A DNA stretch of 64,000 nucleotides from Blasia pusilla. Taxonomy: Eukaryota; Marchantiophyta; Marchantiopsida; Blasiales. The position numbers were made by a program, and so were the translations under genes. This document shows positions 1 to 12,899 of this stretch, piece after piece (positions within the stretch are counted from its first letter, which is position 1; the number at the start of each line of letters is the position of its first letter). The stretch spans positions 52,700,001 through 52,764,000 of the forward strand of contig CM114271.1 of assembly GCA_050084515.1 (NCBI GenBank), written 5' to 3'. The notes below the pieces were generated by a model. The model ran no database searches and had not been told where the DNA came from. It saw only the letters and a list, made by a program, of their open reading frames with translations.

Positions 1-2495
1 TGGGAACTTTAGCTATTTGACTATTAGTTTTTTGCTTATATGTATGTAATTCTATCTGTTACTAGATCGACAACACGAAGTTCGTTAAAAGGCGAACTTT
101 CTCACCGTCTACGATCCCTGGGTAGGTGGTTACGACGGATGCAGGGGCTAGCACTTGTTGTATGGTACATACACTATTTTTATGGCTATTTGACTGAAGC
201 CATGTTAGGATTTCAATTTCATCTTGCACTTAAGATTTTAGGCTTAAGAGTGAGTCTTGGAAAGCCCACGATGTATAATGTGTGCAGATTTTAGTAAAAT
301 AACTTGAGAGTGTTTGATCGTGGATGTAACTTTCAAACGAGAAGTGAACCATATACATCTTGCGTGATTCATTTGAATGATTGTCCAATTTTTTCCAACA
401 TATAAGATCATATCTCACTTACATTGTTGGTTTGGTAACTAAATTTGTGCAATTATCACAAGTATCTCATATTGATGTAGAGAAGGATTACAAGGTATGT
501 GAATTTCATAATGGAATTCAGAATTTTATCTCATTTTTCAAGACTTTCGAATCATATGAATATGTTGATGCAAATCGGATAAGGAGCGTCCTTGAAAAAA
601 CATCCACTATTGGATATATATTTTGATTTGGCTATGGCGCAGTAAGTTCTAAGGATATCTTGTTCTTGGATTTATGTAGTTAGAGGCTAACTCTAATAGC
701 AAGGATTTTCATACGTTTACAAAACAAATAGATGGACTACTTACTTGTAGTCATAGTGAGATAAATTATGGAGGGAAGGAGTCTGACAAATGTGGAGAAG
801 CACATATTCGTGTATTGGGTATATGCATAAAGTACTTTGATTGTGTTTAGTATGCATTGAAGTAGCGATATAGTAAGCATATTTTGAAAATTTAAAGAAG
901 GTTTTATGGATTTCGAGAAAATTTAAGACAAAGTGAGTCATGCTCAAAGAGAAGTACATACATCGGAAGAACTTCAAGGTGTACCACTCAAATATCAAGC
1001 GGGAGTGTGATTTGAATGCACTCTAAAGTTGAAAATCTTGTAAAATACAAGTGTGATTTTTTCAATTTTAGTTATATTATTTTAGATAAAATCAATCAAC
1101 ATGATCTTGGCCAGGGAAATTTATTAAGGGACTTTTATGTTATTTCTATGGAAATTTCCACTCGCAAAAGCGCAAGGCCGTAATTTAGACTAAGTTTTCT
1201 TACGCTTATGAGATTAATTAGATTTATTGATTGTTTATACCTTCTGAATGCTTTCTTCTAGATGAGGTAATGATAATGAATTCTTCCAATAATCTTTTAT
1301 AAACAGAGTGGGAATGAGATATATTATTTCATACATTCAATTGAATATTAGGATTTTGAAATGTACTTCTTACTATCAAACTACAATCGATCTAGAATGA
1401 ATTGAAGAAAAAAAAACCTACATTACCTATATTAGTCATAGCAACGTACAAGTGACAAAAAAATTTAATTTCCATCAATATCAATTTTATTGCATTATGG
1501 ATTTCATTTATTGTCTTCACGAATACCACTACTGTCGGTCGTCTCAAGAAGAGAAGGTTACATACACAGTGTCCTATCAGCCTCCTCCACTGACGCTTGA
1601 TCCAAAAGCGGATGTGGTTGATGGGGTTTCGCTGGTTGACTTCGGATTCGTCTTCCGCAACCGCTAACCGCGTGCTTAAGTTTGAGAGTGTCATGTGCAT
1701 ACACATCGCTACACAACGTGTATCATTATCATATATAAACATGTATTAGTATCTACACATACATATTCTATTCATATTTGAAATGATGACACTTCCCCCA
1801 ATAACATGAAATTTCAATATCGTCTCGGTTGGATATGGAAAACGCCAATGCACTATAAACACATGGTTTTTTTTCATGGGATGGGACAACGAAAATTTCC
1901 TTGAAGGCATGGTATGCGTTTTCACACAATATTTAACTTTTCTCCCACTATTTAGAGAACAACTCAAGCTTCCAAATTTCTTAGTTTTCACTAATATAGA
2001 GTGAAATCTCTACATCTCCACGTGACAATCTACATAAACCAACAAAAATTATCATTATAGTTATGCCATGAAACCAATGGAAATCTAATTCCATATTTTT
2101 TAAGGCTTCTAGAAAATTAAACGTGTTCCATTTAGATGAATGTGGATGCCCTGTTGATAACAATAATCTTCCAAAAATCTAATAACTTTTCTCTTTGCTT
2201 CAATTTATTTTCTGAATAAATTGAAGAATTTTTGTATGAAATATGGGAAAATTCACAAAAAAAGGAGAGAAGCATGAAAAATTGAGAGGAAATTGGAGAA
2301 ATTTTGTAAATTGAAAAGCCATGTTTTGATTTATTCTTTCTCTAACTCAATAGGGAAGAATTTAAAAAAAATTCTATGAGTAAAAATCAAGAAAAATACT
2401 CCAAAATAATTCAGCGTGCTTAGTAATATAGATATTCAAAATTGTTTGGTCGGTAAGCTCACCATGTCATGAATGAGTTGCTCCTGTCACCTCGA
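1..2495. other. AT-rich intergenic DNA, no gene recognised
   Basis: All six frames are broken by frequent stops, and the longest open frames (about 115 codons) resemble no family I know. The sequence is AT-rich with homopolymer runs. A possible Helitron-type end (TAATATAGA followed by T) is seen near 2425-2434, but I could not find its partner end. Confidence 0.6.
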
Positions 2496-2645
2496 CTAAT
2501 GGCGGGCCGGTGCCATGCACGGAAGCGAAGGGACTAATCATATTCCACATAATATTTTTTATATTTGCTGATAATAAAAAGGGAAATATTTTCTTATCGT
2601 CGGTTGCCACGTGAAATCTTTTATCTATTTTTAAACATACTCCGA
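2496..2645 (-). mobile_element. Helitron-like repeat fragment (3' end)
   Basis: The stretch from CTAATGGCGGGCCGGTGCC, through GCCATGCACGGAAG and GGGACTAATCATATTCC, to TTGCCACGTG matches the better-preserved unit at 52268-52435 in the same orientation. On the minus strand the hairpin-like CCGTGCATGGCACCGG lies just before the end, as in Helitron 3' termini. The other end is not recognisable, so this copy is truncated or decayed. Confidence 0.5.
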
Positions 2646-4698
2646 TGATAATATCAAATTTCAACCTATGCATTTTCCACCCTTTCTGGTGTCCTGGCGA
2701 AGACTGGCACCAAGCGGTGATTATTGTTTCGTCGTACATAAGCCCACCGGTAAGCGGCCCTGAGCAGCTAGGGCAAGAAACGAAGCCAATTTGGGCTGCA
2801 AGATCGCTTTCTCAGCTTTTTTGAACAAAGCCTGTCATCTGACTCACTCCGAACTGGCTGATTCTGAAGCTCTGAACCGATATCCTCAGAAATGAAATGT
2901 CAACCATTGTACCTGGAAGAGAAAGAGAATGAAAGCCCTGGAAAGCATGTGGCTGCACCAAAATGGTCTCTTTTATTTACTGGAAGTGCGCGCAGGGCAT
3001 ATACATCGGGCAGGCTGAAAGACCCACTCAGGCTGTCATGAACCTATTCCCGCAGCAGCTTGTGCAGCCGGACGGACGGACAGACAGACAGGCTGGCTGG
3101 CTTCCTCCCTGCAAGGCTCTTGAGGATGGATGGTACTCCCTCGGCTTGAGGTTCGTGGCGCGAAAGACGAGACAAAGTACAAGCTTTCTGAACATTGTTG
3201 TCCACGACTCCACGCCTGCACGGATTCCTCAGAGTATGATGAGGTAGCGCCTACGCCCGCGTATGAATTTTACTACGTCCGATACACTATACGCACTCGG
3301 AGTGTTTCTGAGTGAGGACTGTACCACTTGGAGAAAACAAAGCGGCACTGCAGGTGTACGTATAGGACGCCCTGAGGGAGGGATCGGTACGCATAACAAC
3401 CGATCGTAAACCCTCGTCTGGCGGACGAATTATTCCCCAAGCTTGCAGAAACGATGGTGCCGTTGGGAGTCGGAGATAGGAGAAATCGGATAGTAGCATC
3501 GAGAATCTAGGACTACGGAAATACTTTAGATTCGCAAGCTTCTGGGTGAGAAACTCGGAAGCCGTGTACGAATCCAGACCAAGAACCACGGCCTCGTCTT
3601 AGTCATCGTAGTTTCTGAGTCCATCGGTGGAGAGGTGGACGATGTTACAATATAACTGCGTTGACGAATATGACTCTCATCATCTCATGTAAGCAAATTA
3701 GTAGAACGATAATCTTCTACCGGAGATCTGGTTCTGTCTGCCCGCTTTTAAATCTATGTATTCAAACTTCTTTACCTTTTCACAGATGGCAAGGCTCGCA
3801 GCAGGTACTGATCTCGGACTTCATTTTCTCGCTTCGGTACTCCAACAACATGAGCCGTTCACAAGTACTACTCTTACGTAGCGACGTACTACAGAGAGAT
3901 TCTCGGAAGACATAACTTCCACTAAATCTCCATACCATGGAACCCTGCAGTACGGTAAGCGTCACCGTAGCCTCCAATAAGTCACCTTCCATTGACATTC
4001 AGGACTCCCTGAGATTTCCTGAAGCGGAATTGCCAGCAATTATTTAGGTCCTGATTTCCTGTGCGGATTTTTCCATCAGGTGCGCAGCACACCACACATC
4101 AATCGCATTTGTGATCCACCTCTTCCTTCACCCTGCAATGACCTGCACATACGCGCGCACCATAATGCGAGTCATCCTAGTTCTAAATTTGAAGGATACC
4201 TTCTTCCGCTCCCGTCAGTCCATGAATAAATAATCACCATCGCCGCTGATTCGACGCCCTGCGTCACTCGGGCTGACCGCGTCCGGCGCATAGCCATAGC
4301 GAAAGCCATAGCCACTCGCACATGTGCCTGGAGCGCCTGGGACCTCGTGGAACCCCTTCAGCGCGTCGCAGACTCAGGAGGCAGTAATAATAATAATAAT
4401 GAACGCGCAACGCTCCCGGTCAGCCGGTCGCTCTCATACTTCCTATGCCCAGTCGACCTGATCATGGCGACCTTCTCGGGGAGGGAACTGCGACCTATTA
4501 TTGTTGTGCTGAACGGGGTCACCACTGGCACGTTGCGGTACAGACTCGGTTCCCAAAAGCCTGAACGCGGTTCGCAACCCTAAAACAACCCTATTCGGTT
4601 TTCGCACTACGATTCTTGCCTTTTCTAGTGGTTTTCCTTCCCTCCTATTCCAAGACAAAATAGAAACGTGCCTAAGTTAGATTCTAAGCAAATAATTA
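2646..4698. other. GC-richer intergenic block, no gene recognised
   Basis: This block is clearly richer in GC than its surroundings. It includes a short GGAC/AGAC/GGCT simple repeat near 3070-3105 and an (AAT)n run near 4386-4400. Overlapping open frames of 60-100 codons occur on both strands, but none shows a recognisable domain. It could be an old gene relic or an unrecognised repeat. Confidence 0.4.
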
Positions 4699-4890
4699 CT
4701 AGTAAGATGCCCACTGGAAATAAAAAAGTGTTTGAAGGTAGAGGCCAGGAAGGGAAGAGATTAACGATGTTGCATATAAACTCAAATTTTTTTCTTGCTG
4801 CTAGTAGTATGTGAAACATTTTTTTATTGCCACGTGTCAAGCATAGAAATGTGTGCAAATCAAGAAGGCACTCCCTCATGACAATATAGA
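4699..4890 (-). mobile_element. Short non-autonomous Helitron-like element
   Basis: On the minus strand the unit starts with TC (TCTATATTGTC...) and ends with CTAG, inserted between A and T, as expected for Helitrons. Inside are the family blocks TTGCCACGTGTCAAGCATAG, TGTGTGCAAATCAAGAAGGC and ACTCCCTCATGACAATATAG, shared with the units near 25.5, 43.0 and 52.3 kb. It is too short to code for a Rep/helicase. The CTAG end is less certain than the TC end. Confidence 0.55.
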
Positions 4891-5112
4891 TTACGACAAA
4901 TGACAAACAAAACACAAAAAGTGATGTTCACCTACAATCAATCTTTACCATAACGACGAGCAGTACCGTTCATCGACAATACGAGTTTAGAACTTATGCG
5001 GTTTCCACCCCCAACCAAATTTTGAATGGGAGTTCGAAAATTCTCATTTTGAAAAACTAGTAAGGAGTTTTACAGATGCACGGGAAATAAAATTTTGTTT
5101 GAGGAGCTCTTG

Positions 5113-5211
5113 TTAGTGCCCGTGAAGGGAATAATGTTGTTATATACAAATTCAAATTTTTTCGTTCGTAACAAGTGAAACATTTTTTTGTTTCTCCAAT
5201 AATTTTATAGA
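5113..5211 (-). mobile_element. Very short Helitron-like element (99 bp)
   Basis: The left edge TTAGTGCCCGTGAAGGGA is the reverse complement of a terminus ending CTAA with a weak hairpin. The right edge CTCCAATAATTTTATAGA is the reverse complement of a TC start. The flanks are consistent with insertion at a short T/A-rich site. The middle (ATATACAAATTCAAATTTTT, then GTGAAACATTTTTTT) matches the 4.7-4.9 kb unit, which suggests the two copies are related by nesting or local duplication. Confidence 0.5.
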
Positions 5212-6849
5212 TTATAAACCAATAAATCCTCAATTGATCTCGATTTCTTGGATCTCAAAATCAATGACCCTAAGACCTTTTTTTTACCTTAAATAAATTA
5301 TTGAGGAAGGGAAGGAAAGGATGGAGATTAGCTAAGGCCTTCTTTTTCTTCCATGAATAAGAAGGGCATAAGAGTTTAGCGTTGGTGGGATGGTGTTTCC
5401 TACAACAACAAAAATAAATTGGAACTTTATTAAATGTAAAGAAAATATTAATTTGAGTTTATATGTCAATTTTGTAACTATTTTTTCTTTTAATCCTATT
5501 CTCCATTTCTAATTGAGTGTAAAAAATTATTTCTATGGAGTATCATTTTAGTTAATTTGGCCCTATGTAACAAAAATTAAAATTTTTAGGGGAAGAAGTT
5601 TTATTTCTAATAAATATTTCTACACATCTAATCTCTTGTTAAAAAAATACTAGTAAAAATCCTATTCTTCAATTTGATACAAATGAGCATTATTTTTAAT
5701 TTACATAAAGTATTATCATTAAATTAAAAATGAATAAAAGAAAATGGATGTTGTAATATAAATATTTAGATATAAGAAAGGCCTTCACATTCAATATTAG
5801 TAAATTCATGAGACCTCAAGAAAAGAATCTTCTTGCAACCGTATTGGATATGAGCCTATATTCAACAACCATTCCAATAAGCCTCACTTTTAAAATCATG
5901 GCATAATATATAATAATGTGAGATCCATTTTCCAAAGGGTGCTATCATTAGGGTTTGTTACACTTGTTTCTAATGTAGCATGGTAAGAAAGTGAAGGTCT
6001 TGGATAGGCTTCTCAAATGAAAAAAAATCCATGATCATTTTGTAGCACGAGATGTCTATCAATATCATCAGCTTCCTATCCTCTACAAATTCATCCTTCC
6101 CTTGATATTTTTACTGCATCCTAAATTCTATTCTCTCTATTTTGGTGTTTTAGGAATTAATGTAACTTTATATGAAAGGTGAAACATCTTTCCAATATAT
6201 TTGAAATTTTCTATCCCTCTTGGTTCAGTTTTATGATTTTTGAAAGCATACTCTATTATACTTTGTTCTCCTAACTTACCTAGTGACTTTGATGCCAAAT
6301 TTGGACTATACTATTTCCAACTATACTTACAAATGCCTCATCATACCTCCCTTAATACATACTTTTTTAATATGTCTCCCATAAACACATGTCTTCTTAG
6401 GACCACATGATCACCATATGACAAGGTTAAGAGGGAGTTTTCTTTGACAACAAGGCAAGTCAAAATGGGGAAGGGAAGAGAGTGGATCTTCATGATGTGA
6501 GTCGTCTTTGAGAGGAGGGGGAGTTTAGCATCTGATTGGACTTAAGTTGCGTACATATTGTGGCCTTCACAAAATGTCCCTTATGTAAAGCATAAGCTTG
6601 TTATTATACTTCATACAATTACTATTTTAAGGACTATTCTATATTTACCATACAAAACCATCCAACAACTACATATCCAAACTGTGATAGGCTTAGATGG
6701 GTGATTTTTCTCTTACTTGATACTTGGGATGTTTTTAATTATAGTGAGCTGACATCATAGATGACTTTATTGTTGTTCCCCTTACCTCTATCATGTCTTT
6801 TGGAGTGAAACAACAAATATGGGACACGATTGATCATGGATACCGATAT
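5212..6849. other. AT-rich intergenic DNA, nothing recognised
   Basis: Strongly AT-rich sequence with no open frame worth reporting and no recognisable repeat family. Confidence 0.6.
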
Positions 6850-7075
6850 TATTACAAGTAGAAAGATTGGAGATCGGATTTTCATCATACTCACGCATAT
6901 ACATTGGACCCCACAACCGCCCCCCTAGCTGGCAGTTGGGTCCCCCTAACTCCAGATAGCACACACATATGTCCCCAATAAGATCTCCTATCGTGTACAC
7001 ATCTAGCACAATCGGTGCCGTCATCCTCGCAACACTACCACAATGCAATATCCACCTAACCAATCATATTGTATC
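6850..7075 (-). pseudogene. Relic of the DNMT-bearing Ty3/gypsy family (PHD end and 3' tail)
   Basis: On the minus strand this reads AGATGTGTACACGATAGG, then CTATCTGGAGTTAGGGGGAC and CAACTGCCAGCTAGG. The same order and spacing occur at about 40136-40235 in the main element: AGATGTGTATAGGGTAG, then CTATCTGGAGTTGGGGGGAT and CAACTGCCAGCTAGG. The main element's stretch spans the last PHD cysteine pair and the 3' tail. The relic keeps an open frame of about 90 codons, but probably by chance. Nothing else of the element is seen here, so this is a truncated fragment. Confidence 0.65.
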
Positions 7076-7233
7076 TAGGTAGGTTGGAGGCATGGTTGCA
7101 TGGAAATGGGCATACCCAACAAGTACCCCTTCAAGTTTTTTGGGTAACCCAGTGGCCCGCGTAGTCTAAAAAATGTGGGAACGAGTGCGAACTCATATTG
7201 AGAAAGGCATGCAGGAATTAGCCCGCACGTAGC

Positions 7234-7830
7234 GTGCACTGGTCCACGAAGGGTGGGCTACAGCCCGTATGGAGCGGGATGCGGGCGTGCCTTCTACGGG
7301 TCATAGCCCATCCTTCGCATGCCTATAGGCTATTTCCAAGTTGCATATGGAAAAATTCCGCATCCGCGTATATGTCTATGTTCGTGGACTTACGACCTTC
7401 CTATGGAAAGACTTGTCCATATGGGCCCCATCTCCCCCTTAATTGCCTTCATGATCTGCACTTTCTCGTTTTTCCCTCCTCCCTCCTCCCACCCCCACTC
7501 CTTCCCCCCTTATTGCCCCACCTGCCCTTGCCATATCTTCCACCATTAGCTATAAGCGTGGGCCCAACCTTTTACAATCCATGTCTGTGGACATGTCCAA
7601 ACTTGTCTGTCCATATCAATTTTTTTCCAACTAAGCCTATAATGGGCTTAATAAGGGCTACAAAACGGGCGACGGATGGTTCGACCTCATATGGGTTAGT
7701 AGAGCTCGAGTGTATGTTACGAGCGGGCGGACCGCGGTTACCCATGCCCACATGGAAATCTTTGTCCTAAGAACGGATATAAGTCCACAGACATGAACTT
7801 TGTCCTTGTGCAAGCTTGGTTGGACACAAG
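7234..7830. repeat. Dispersed ~330 bp pyrimidine-rich repeat, copy 1 with flanks
   Basis: The core from about 7335 to 7625 runs GTTGCATATGGAAAAATT, CTATGGAAAGACTTGTCCAT, ATGGGCCCCA, then a long C/T-rich stretch, ATTGCCCCACC, and ACAATCCATGTCTGTGGACA. The blocks occur in the same order near 8400-8715 and 29198-29500. An inverted pair (CGAAGGGTGGGCTA near 7240 and TAGCCCATCCTTCG near 7305) lies before it. A long open frame through the C/T-rich stretch is a compositional effect, not a gene. Confidence 0.6.
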
Positions 7831-8396
7831 TCCAAAGAGGTTGAGGATAACGCGTTGAGGACCAAGGTAACCTGAGTGTATAAGATAACCCTTGTTTTGG
7901 GTTCATTTTGAGTGGACCACATTAAGTAGCTTCTTATATTAATCTTAGGTAATTTCTTGGGTCTAGGTCACGATCAAGGCGCACCATGGGAACTTGGGCC
8001 TGCATAGGCATGTCCGCCATAGGAATAGACATGAGTCTACAAACATAGACTTATTATGCGTGCAACCTTGTCCATACCTCTACAATGAGAATGGTGTAAG
8101 GATATCTCCACAAGGTTGCATTCCATTCCAAATAGCACTCTACCAAACGACCTATCAATTCCACTTGGCCATGTTTACCGAGCATAGTGGGTGCATCCTT
8201 ACGTATCCAAACTCAAACTCACCATCCCTTGTTATGATCATCTTCTCTTTGTTGAAGCAAGTTGCTATCTTTAAGCCATTGGCCCAATCTTCCTTCATTA
8301 TCACCTCCATACCCAACCTCTTGCTCTTCTTCATAACCTCCCAAAGGACATAGCCATTGCACATTGTATGGATGTGCATCTTAATCCTCTTCTGGA

Positions 8397-8730
8397 TCAA
8401 GGTTGCATGTGGAAAAAATTTGTGTCTGCAGATATATTTATGTCCATGGAATAATGTCCGTCTTATGGAAGGACTTATCCATATGGGCCCCACCTTCCCC
8501 TTCTTTCTCAACCCCGCTACTTATCTCCATGTTCCGCACTTTCCCATTTCTTCCTTCCTCCATCTCCACTCCCTCCCCTCTTATTACCCCACCCGGCCCT
8601 ACCTTACCTTCCACCACAAGCTATAAGTATGGGCCCCACCTCTTGCAATCCATGTTTGTGGACATATCCACACTTGTCCATCCTTATCTGCCCTAAGGAC
8701 ATACTTGTCTATTTTTGTGCAACCATGTTT
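8397..8730. repeat. Dispersed ~330 bp pyrimidine-rich repeat, copy 2
   Basis: This copy starts AAGGTTGCATGTGGAAAAAA and ends TTGTCTATTTTTGTGCAACC. The two edges are weak inverted repeats of each other (GGTTGCA... / ...TGCAACC), so a MITE-like element is plausible. The inner order (ATGGAAGGACTTATCCATAT, GGGCCCCACC, C/T-rich stretch, AAGCTATAAGTATGGGCCCC, TTGCAATCCATG) matches copies 1 and 3. A related GTGCAACC edge lies near 8059-8066. Confidence 0.6.
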
Positions 8731-9555
8731 TGGACCATAGGGACCCACTCCCCCACTTGATACCTTGTTCTCGGGTGGATGTTGATGACTTCTTTGAATT
8801 CTTTGTTTTTTCCTTCTCTTCTCTCCTATTCTTCTCCCCTTCATGGACTTCCTCTACTTGTGCTAGTTATCTCCACAATGCTCTTTAGAGGAGGAGTAGG
8901 ATTGTAGGAGGAGCTTGATCTTCTACAAGGCCTTGTGGTATGTTTCTTTCTCCTTCTTGAACTTTTGCTCTTGACCTTTAGTTGCTATCCTACTTTTGCT
9001 CTTCCTCCTACTCTTCTTTTTATCCCCTCATTTCTATTTCTAATTCTTCCTATTTGGAGTGATATTTTTGTCGCAAAAACCAAGTTTTTGTTCGGATTGC
9101 TACGCCTTCTTTCATTCCATGCTCGCTACAATTCTCCAAGCACTCCCTTCTATTATTAATAGAACCTAAGGTGCAATCATGGTTCTTTAAGATTAAAAAA
9201 ACTTCAATAATCCATTCAAAGTGGTAGGGTGTGTTTGTAGGCATTGGGAATTTTTTCAAGCAAAGTTTATAACATCATAGATGACATCCATTTTCCTCAA
9301 TCAAGAGAAAATACTCAACGAGGCTTGTGCTCTTCATTATTATAACATTTCTCAATGTATGCATTAAGGAAAAGCTACGTGCTCCTATCTCTTATTACGA
9401 GGGTTGTCTCTTACTCATGAAGATGTTGAGTTGTATTGAAATGGAGTAATACGCAAGTCATCTTGTTCCGGTCATGCCTTGATTCATGGAGGACTAATCA
9501 CCTAATAATGTGGTTTTTTTGGGCAAAAGGGCCTTGAGCATGCAAGGAACCATAA
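8731..9555. other. No gene recognised
   Basis: Mixed C/T-rich and AT-rich sequence. The stretch just upstream of the transposase fragment at 9556 may be more of the same decayed CACTA element, but I found no recognisable motif in it. Confidence 0.4.
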
Positions 9556-9999
9556 TTGTACTTGGAACCTTTTGTGGAAGAGTTGCAAGAGTTTTACAAC
9601 TCTTGCAACTCCATGTGGAAGGGAATACATGCATGTGATGTGGCTTCCTTTGATCATTCTTCCCACGAGTTAAAGTTGAAGGGAATAGTATGCTGGATAA
9701 TCAATGATTGGTCTAACCTTGGCATATGTCATGCATTGAAGACTTCTTGGTATACACCTTGTTTCAAGTGTGACCATAAGTTGTATGGACTTGGGTCCAA
9801 GGAGTTGAAGAAAATCATTTACCATGAGCATCATCGAAAGCTACCAATAGAGGATCCCTTAAAGATCCATAGGGAGCAACATCCAACCCATGAAAGGATA
9901 CCTTGCCCCAAATATCTTTCAACACTGAGAATATGGGAAAAGTTGGAGGAGGTGGAGGTTGGCCACATGAGTCCTTCCAACGCGTGTATCAATCAATAG
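9556..9999 (+). pseudogene. CACTA (En/Spm) transposase tnp2 fragment
   Basis: An open frame of 147 codons begins YLEPFVEELQEFY. It continues with a stretch resembling the tnp2 core: a DVASFDHSSHELKLKGIVCW block, then IINDWSNLG, then a CxxC pair (YTPCFKCDHKLYG). In tnp2 transposases the equivalent region reads roughly 'L.P.V.EL..L..GV...D', 'LLW.INDFPAYG' and 'C..C'. A basic stretch with two His residues (YHEHHRK) follows, as in the family. The piece is far shorter than a complete tnp2 (several hundred residues or more), and the flanks are full of stops, so it is a decayed fragment. The family call rests on recognised motifs, not on an alignment. Confidence 0.7.
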
Positions 10000-10139
10000 A
10001 GGATCCTCGATGAGTTACCATACTGGGATTTGAGCTTCTTTCCTTGTAAACTAGAGAAAAGGTTATACTGAAGACGATCTTAGATATTACCGCATATAAA
10101 GAACGGTAAATCTATTTAACCAAAAATTTAAAGGTGTTT

Positions 10140-10306
10140 AACTACTATTTACCCTTATGTAGGATGATAAAATACATTTAATACCTTGTATAGGGTAGTA
10201 AAACTTGATGTATCCCCACTTGAAGGTGATAGAATACTACTTCTCATTGTGTATGGTAATAAAATACATTTTACCCCTACATGGGGTGATAAACTATGTT
10301 TATGCC
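10140..10306. repeat. Imperfect tandem repeat, ~30-36 bp unit, about five copies
   Basis: Successive units carry ACCCTTATGTAGGATGATAA, ACCTTGTATAGGGTAGTAAA, CACTTGAAGGTGATAGAATA, TTGTGTATGGTAATAAAATA and ACCCCTACATGGGGTGATAA, each followed by an AT-rich spacer often containing TACATTT. The last unit contains the near-palindrome ACCCCTACATGGGGT. Confidence 0.55.
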
Positions 10307-12570
10307 CCATGCTTTGCTCCTTTTTTATTATTTTTTCGTGTGGGATTATTTAAAGAAAAAAAATCTGCCTCACTTCTTTCCCATGATCGATTTTTTTTTC
10401 TATGTTCTAAATTTTAATATCTTCGTTTTATTTGTCCTCCTTCAACCAAATCCTAATTTCCTAGTTTTCTCATTGAAATCATTAAAAAATAAAATTAAGG
10501 AAAAATCTACAGCAAGTAATGTATGAAATTTTTTTCATAATATGAAATTTTATTATTTTTTTAAATATGGAATTTTCTTAGTAGAACATCATTCGAATAT
10601 GTTTACTAAGCCGTTTTGAAAGTAGTTTGAAGGTGTCCTGAAATATCGAGGGACGAATATTTTTTTAATCTTAGGAGCAACAGAAAAAAATGTTGTAGTT
10701 CTATGAGCATTGAACATGAAAAATGGTTAGATACGTGCTTTTAATGAAGATGTCATTCAAAAGTTATTATTACAAATTTTATGTATTATAAAAGAGGAAC
10801 TTGACATTCTCCTTTAATTTATTGGGAAGAGGTAAAATACACTTCTCTCATATGCCCTATGAGCACCAAAAGCCTCCTAACGCATGTGTATATGTCCCCT
10901 ATAGAAGAATTTTGCTAGCCATATAACAACCTAAGGACCTTTAAGTTTGATGTAGAAGCCAACAAAAATTGAGTGCATCAATTAACCATTCAAGTGTATG
11001 CATACCCATGTGAGAATTGTCCACTATCAATTGTAGATATCATGAAATATATATCAAAAAAGAAATGGGATACATAAATACCATTTTATCATAGGCTTCA
11101 ACCGAGGAGAGAAGATAAACCTTTCTTATTGTGGGTATCTTTTTACAGTTTTAATAATATGGATGTGTCAACCCCAAGCCATATGTGATGTAAAGTGGAT
11201 CTATATCCTCCCTCTTAAGCATGGGGTTTTAGCAAACTACTAAAATTGTAATTTCTCCCCTATAAAAAGTGGATAAAATTTTCAACCCAAGTAAGAGGGA
11301 TCTATTTGTTTGAAACTCTTATTCATGATAATTCAAGGTACTATAGTTTTATGAAGAAGAAAGTTTTTCCATTGTTTCATAAAGAAGAGAATATGTTTTA
11401 CATGATTAAGTCGCCAATGAAAAGCAAGAATCCTTACATACATGAGACTCTTTCTTCCTTGAATTATGATTTATTTATTTCAAAAAATATCTCCTTCTCT
11501 TTGTTGAAGCATGGATGAAAGAAATTTTCTTTTTGCATAATTATGAGAATGATTTTCAGGAAAAATTGGAAGTCAGCTTGAATGAAAAAAAGGTTTCATT
11601 TTCAAGTTCTCCTGGATGAGAGTAAATAAAGAGGATTTGGATAAGCTCTCTAGAGAGTTTGTTCCTACCTTCTCTCTCCATCCTTCTCTTTGACCCTTGC
11701 CTCCCAATTGTTTATCTTCGTCCCTCTAAAGAGAGATGGAGTTAGGGGATCGGAGATAGACTCTTTCCAAATAATAAATTCTCTACAAGCCTTTTGAACT
11801 CGAAGGCATCTAGAATGGGAAGATATTTTAACATAAGAGATAGTTGACATGATCAGTAACATAGACGAAGATGAGGGGTCAAAGATGAGCACTCCCCCTC
11901 TTTGTCCTTCACTTTATGGAAGAATGAAGGAGATTCTTTGAAGAGAGTCGGAGGAAGGTTGTTTTGTTCCTACTCTCCAACCACCTACTACTGTCTCATA
12001 TCCTCTCCTCTCCCCTACTGAATTTTTTTTTCCCTATCTCTCCTCCCTTATTTAAAATTAAACATTTCAATTTTTTCCTTTATGAAGCATTCCTGTTTGA
12101 AAAAATTACCCCTTTCTCTCTTCTCTTTTTTATTGACCATGTATTAAAAATTTAGAAAAAATTCTTACAATATCCTCTAGTTCTCAAAAGGTTCCCTTAT
12201 TTTCTTCCCTCGCTTGAAAATGAAACAATCTTTAAAAAGAAACTTTTGAAGCCTTCTCTAGTTAAAATTTGTTCTCTTTCTCCATTCCACAACAAATGAT
12301 TCTATTGGCTAAAAAGACACGTGTCAAAAAGAGAGGTGACCTCCAATATTCTAGACTATTAACGGAGGATGTGTTTAGAGAATCCCTCCTCCTCCTCTCC
12401 ACACCTGTTCCGTGAGGGATTTCTTGGTGTTGACACATGTCAACACGAGGGAATTAAATGTAATGAAGAGAAAGAAAATTTGAACGAGTAGGGAAATGGA
12501 AGATGGGACCATAAATTTATTTATTTTCCAAGATTTCATGTGAAGCATGGGCAACCCTCTAGTAATATAG
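10307..12570. other. AT-rich intergenic DNA, no gene recognised
   Basis: There are no convincing coding frames. The right part ends with CCCTCTAGTAATATAGA followed by T at about 12557-12572, which looks like a Helitron-type end, but its other end was not located. A pair of inverted blocks (AATCCCTC / GAGGGATT) lies near 12380-12422. Confidence 0.45.
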
Positions 12571-12899
12571 ATTAGAGATCGAAAGATTTTTTAAGAAAGC
12601 TTCAATATCTAGGATGCTCTCCCTCCACAAAGACAACGAGGGTCGAAGTTAAAACCGATAAGGGAGTGAGATCGTGCGCTCACATGCTTCCATCCTCATT
12701 CCGAAAAGCTCAAACCACCTCTTGGGACAAATGTCGTCATTCTAATTCCTTACCATCACCGCAAGCCCCACAACCCACAAGCATCTAACCAAAATTTTTA
12801 TTAATTACACCCTTTACAAGTTCTCGTTGTTTTTTTCCTTGGCCATCTAGATTATGCACGCATATGTTAATTATTTTCTTTTCCATCCGTTTTAGAATA

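Noticed and set aside
7234-7770. Plus-strand open frame of 178 codons
   Set aside because: It runs through a dispersed C/T-rich repeat (Pro/Leu/Ser-rich translation). The other repeat copies do not keep the frame.
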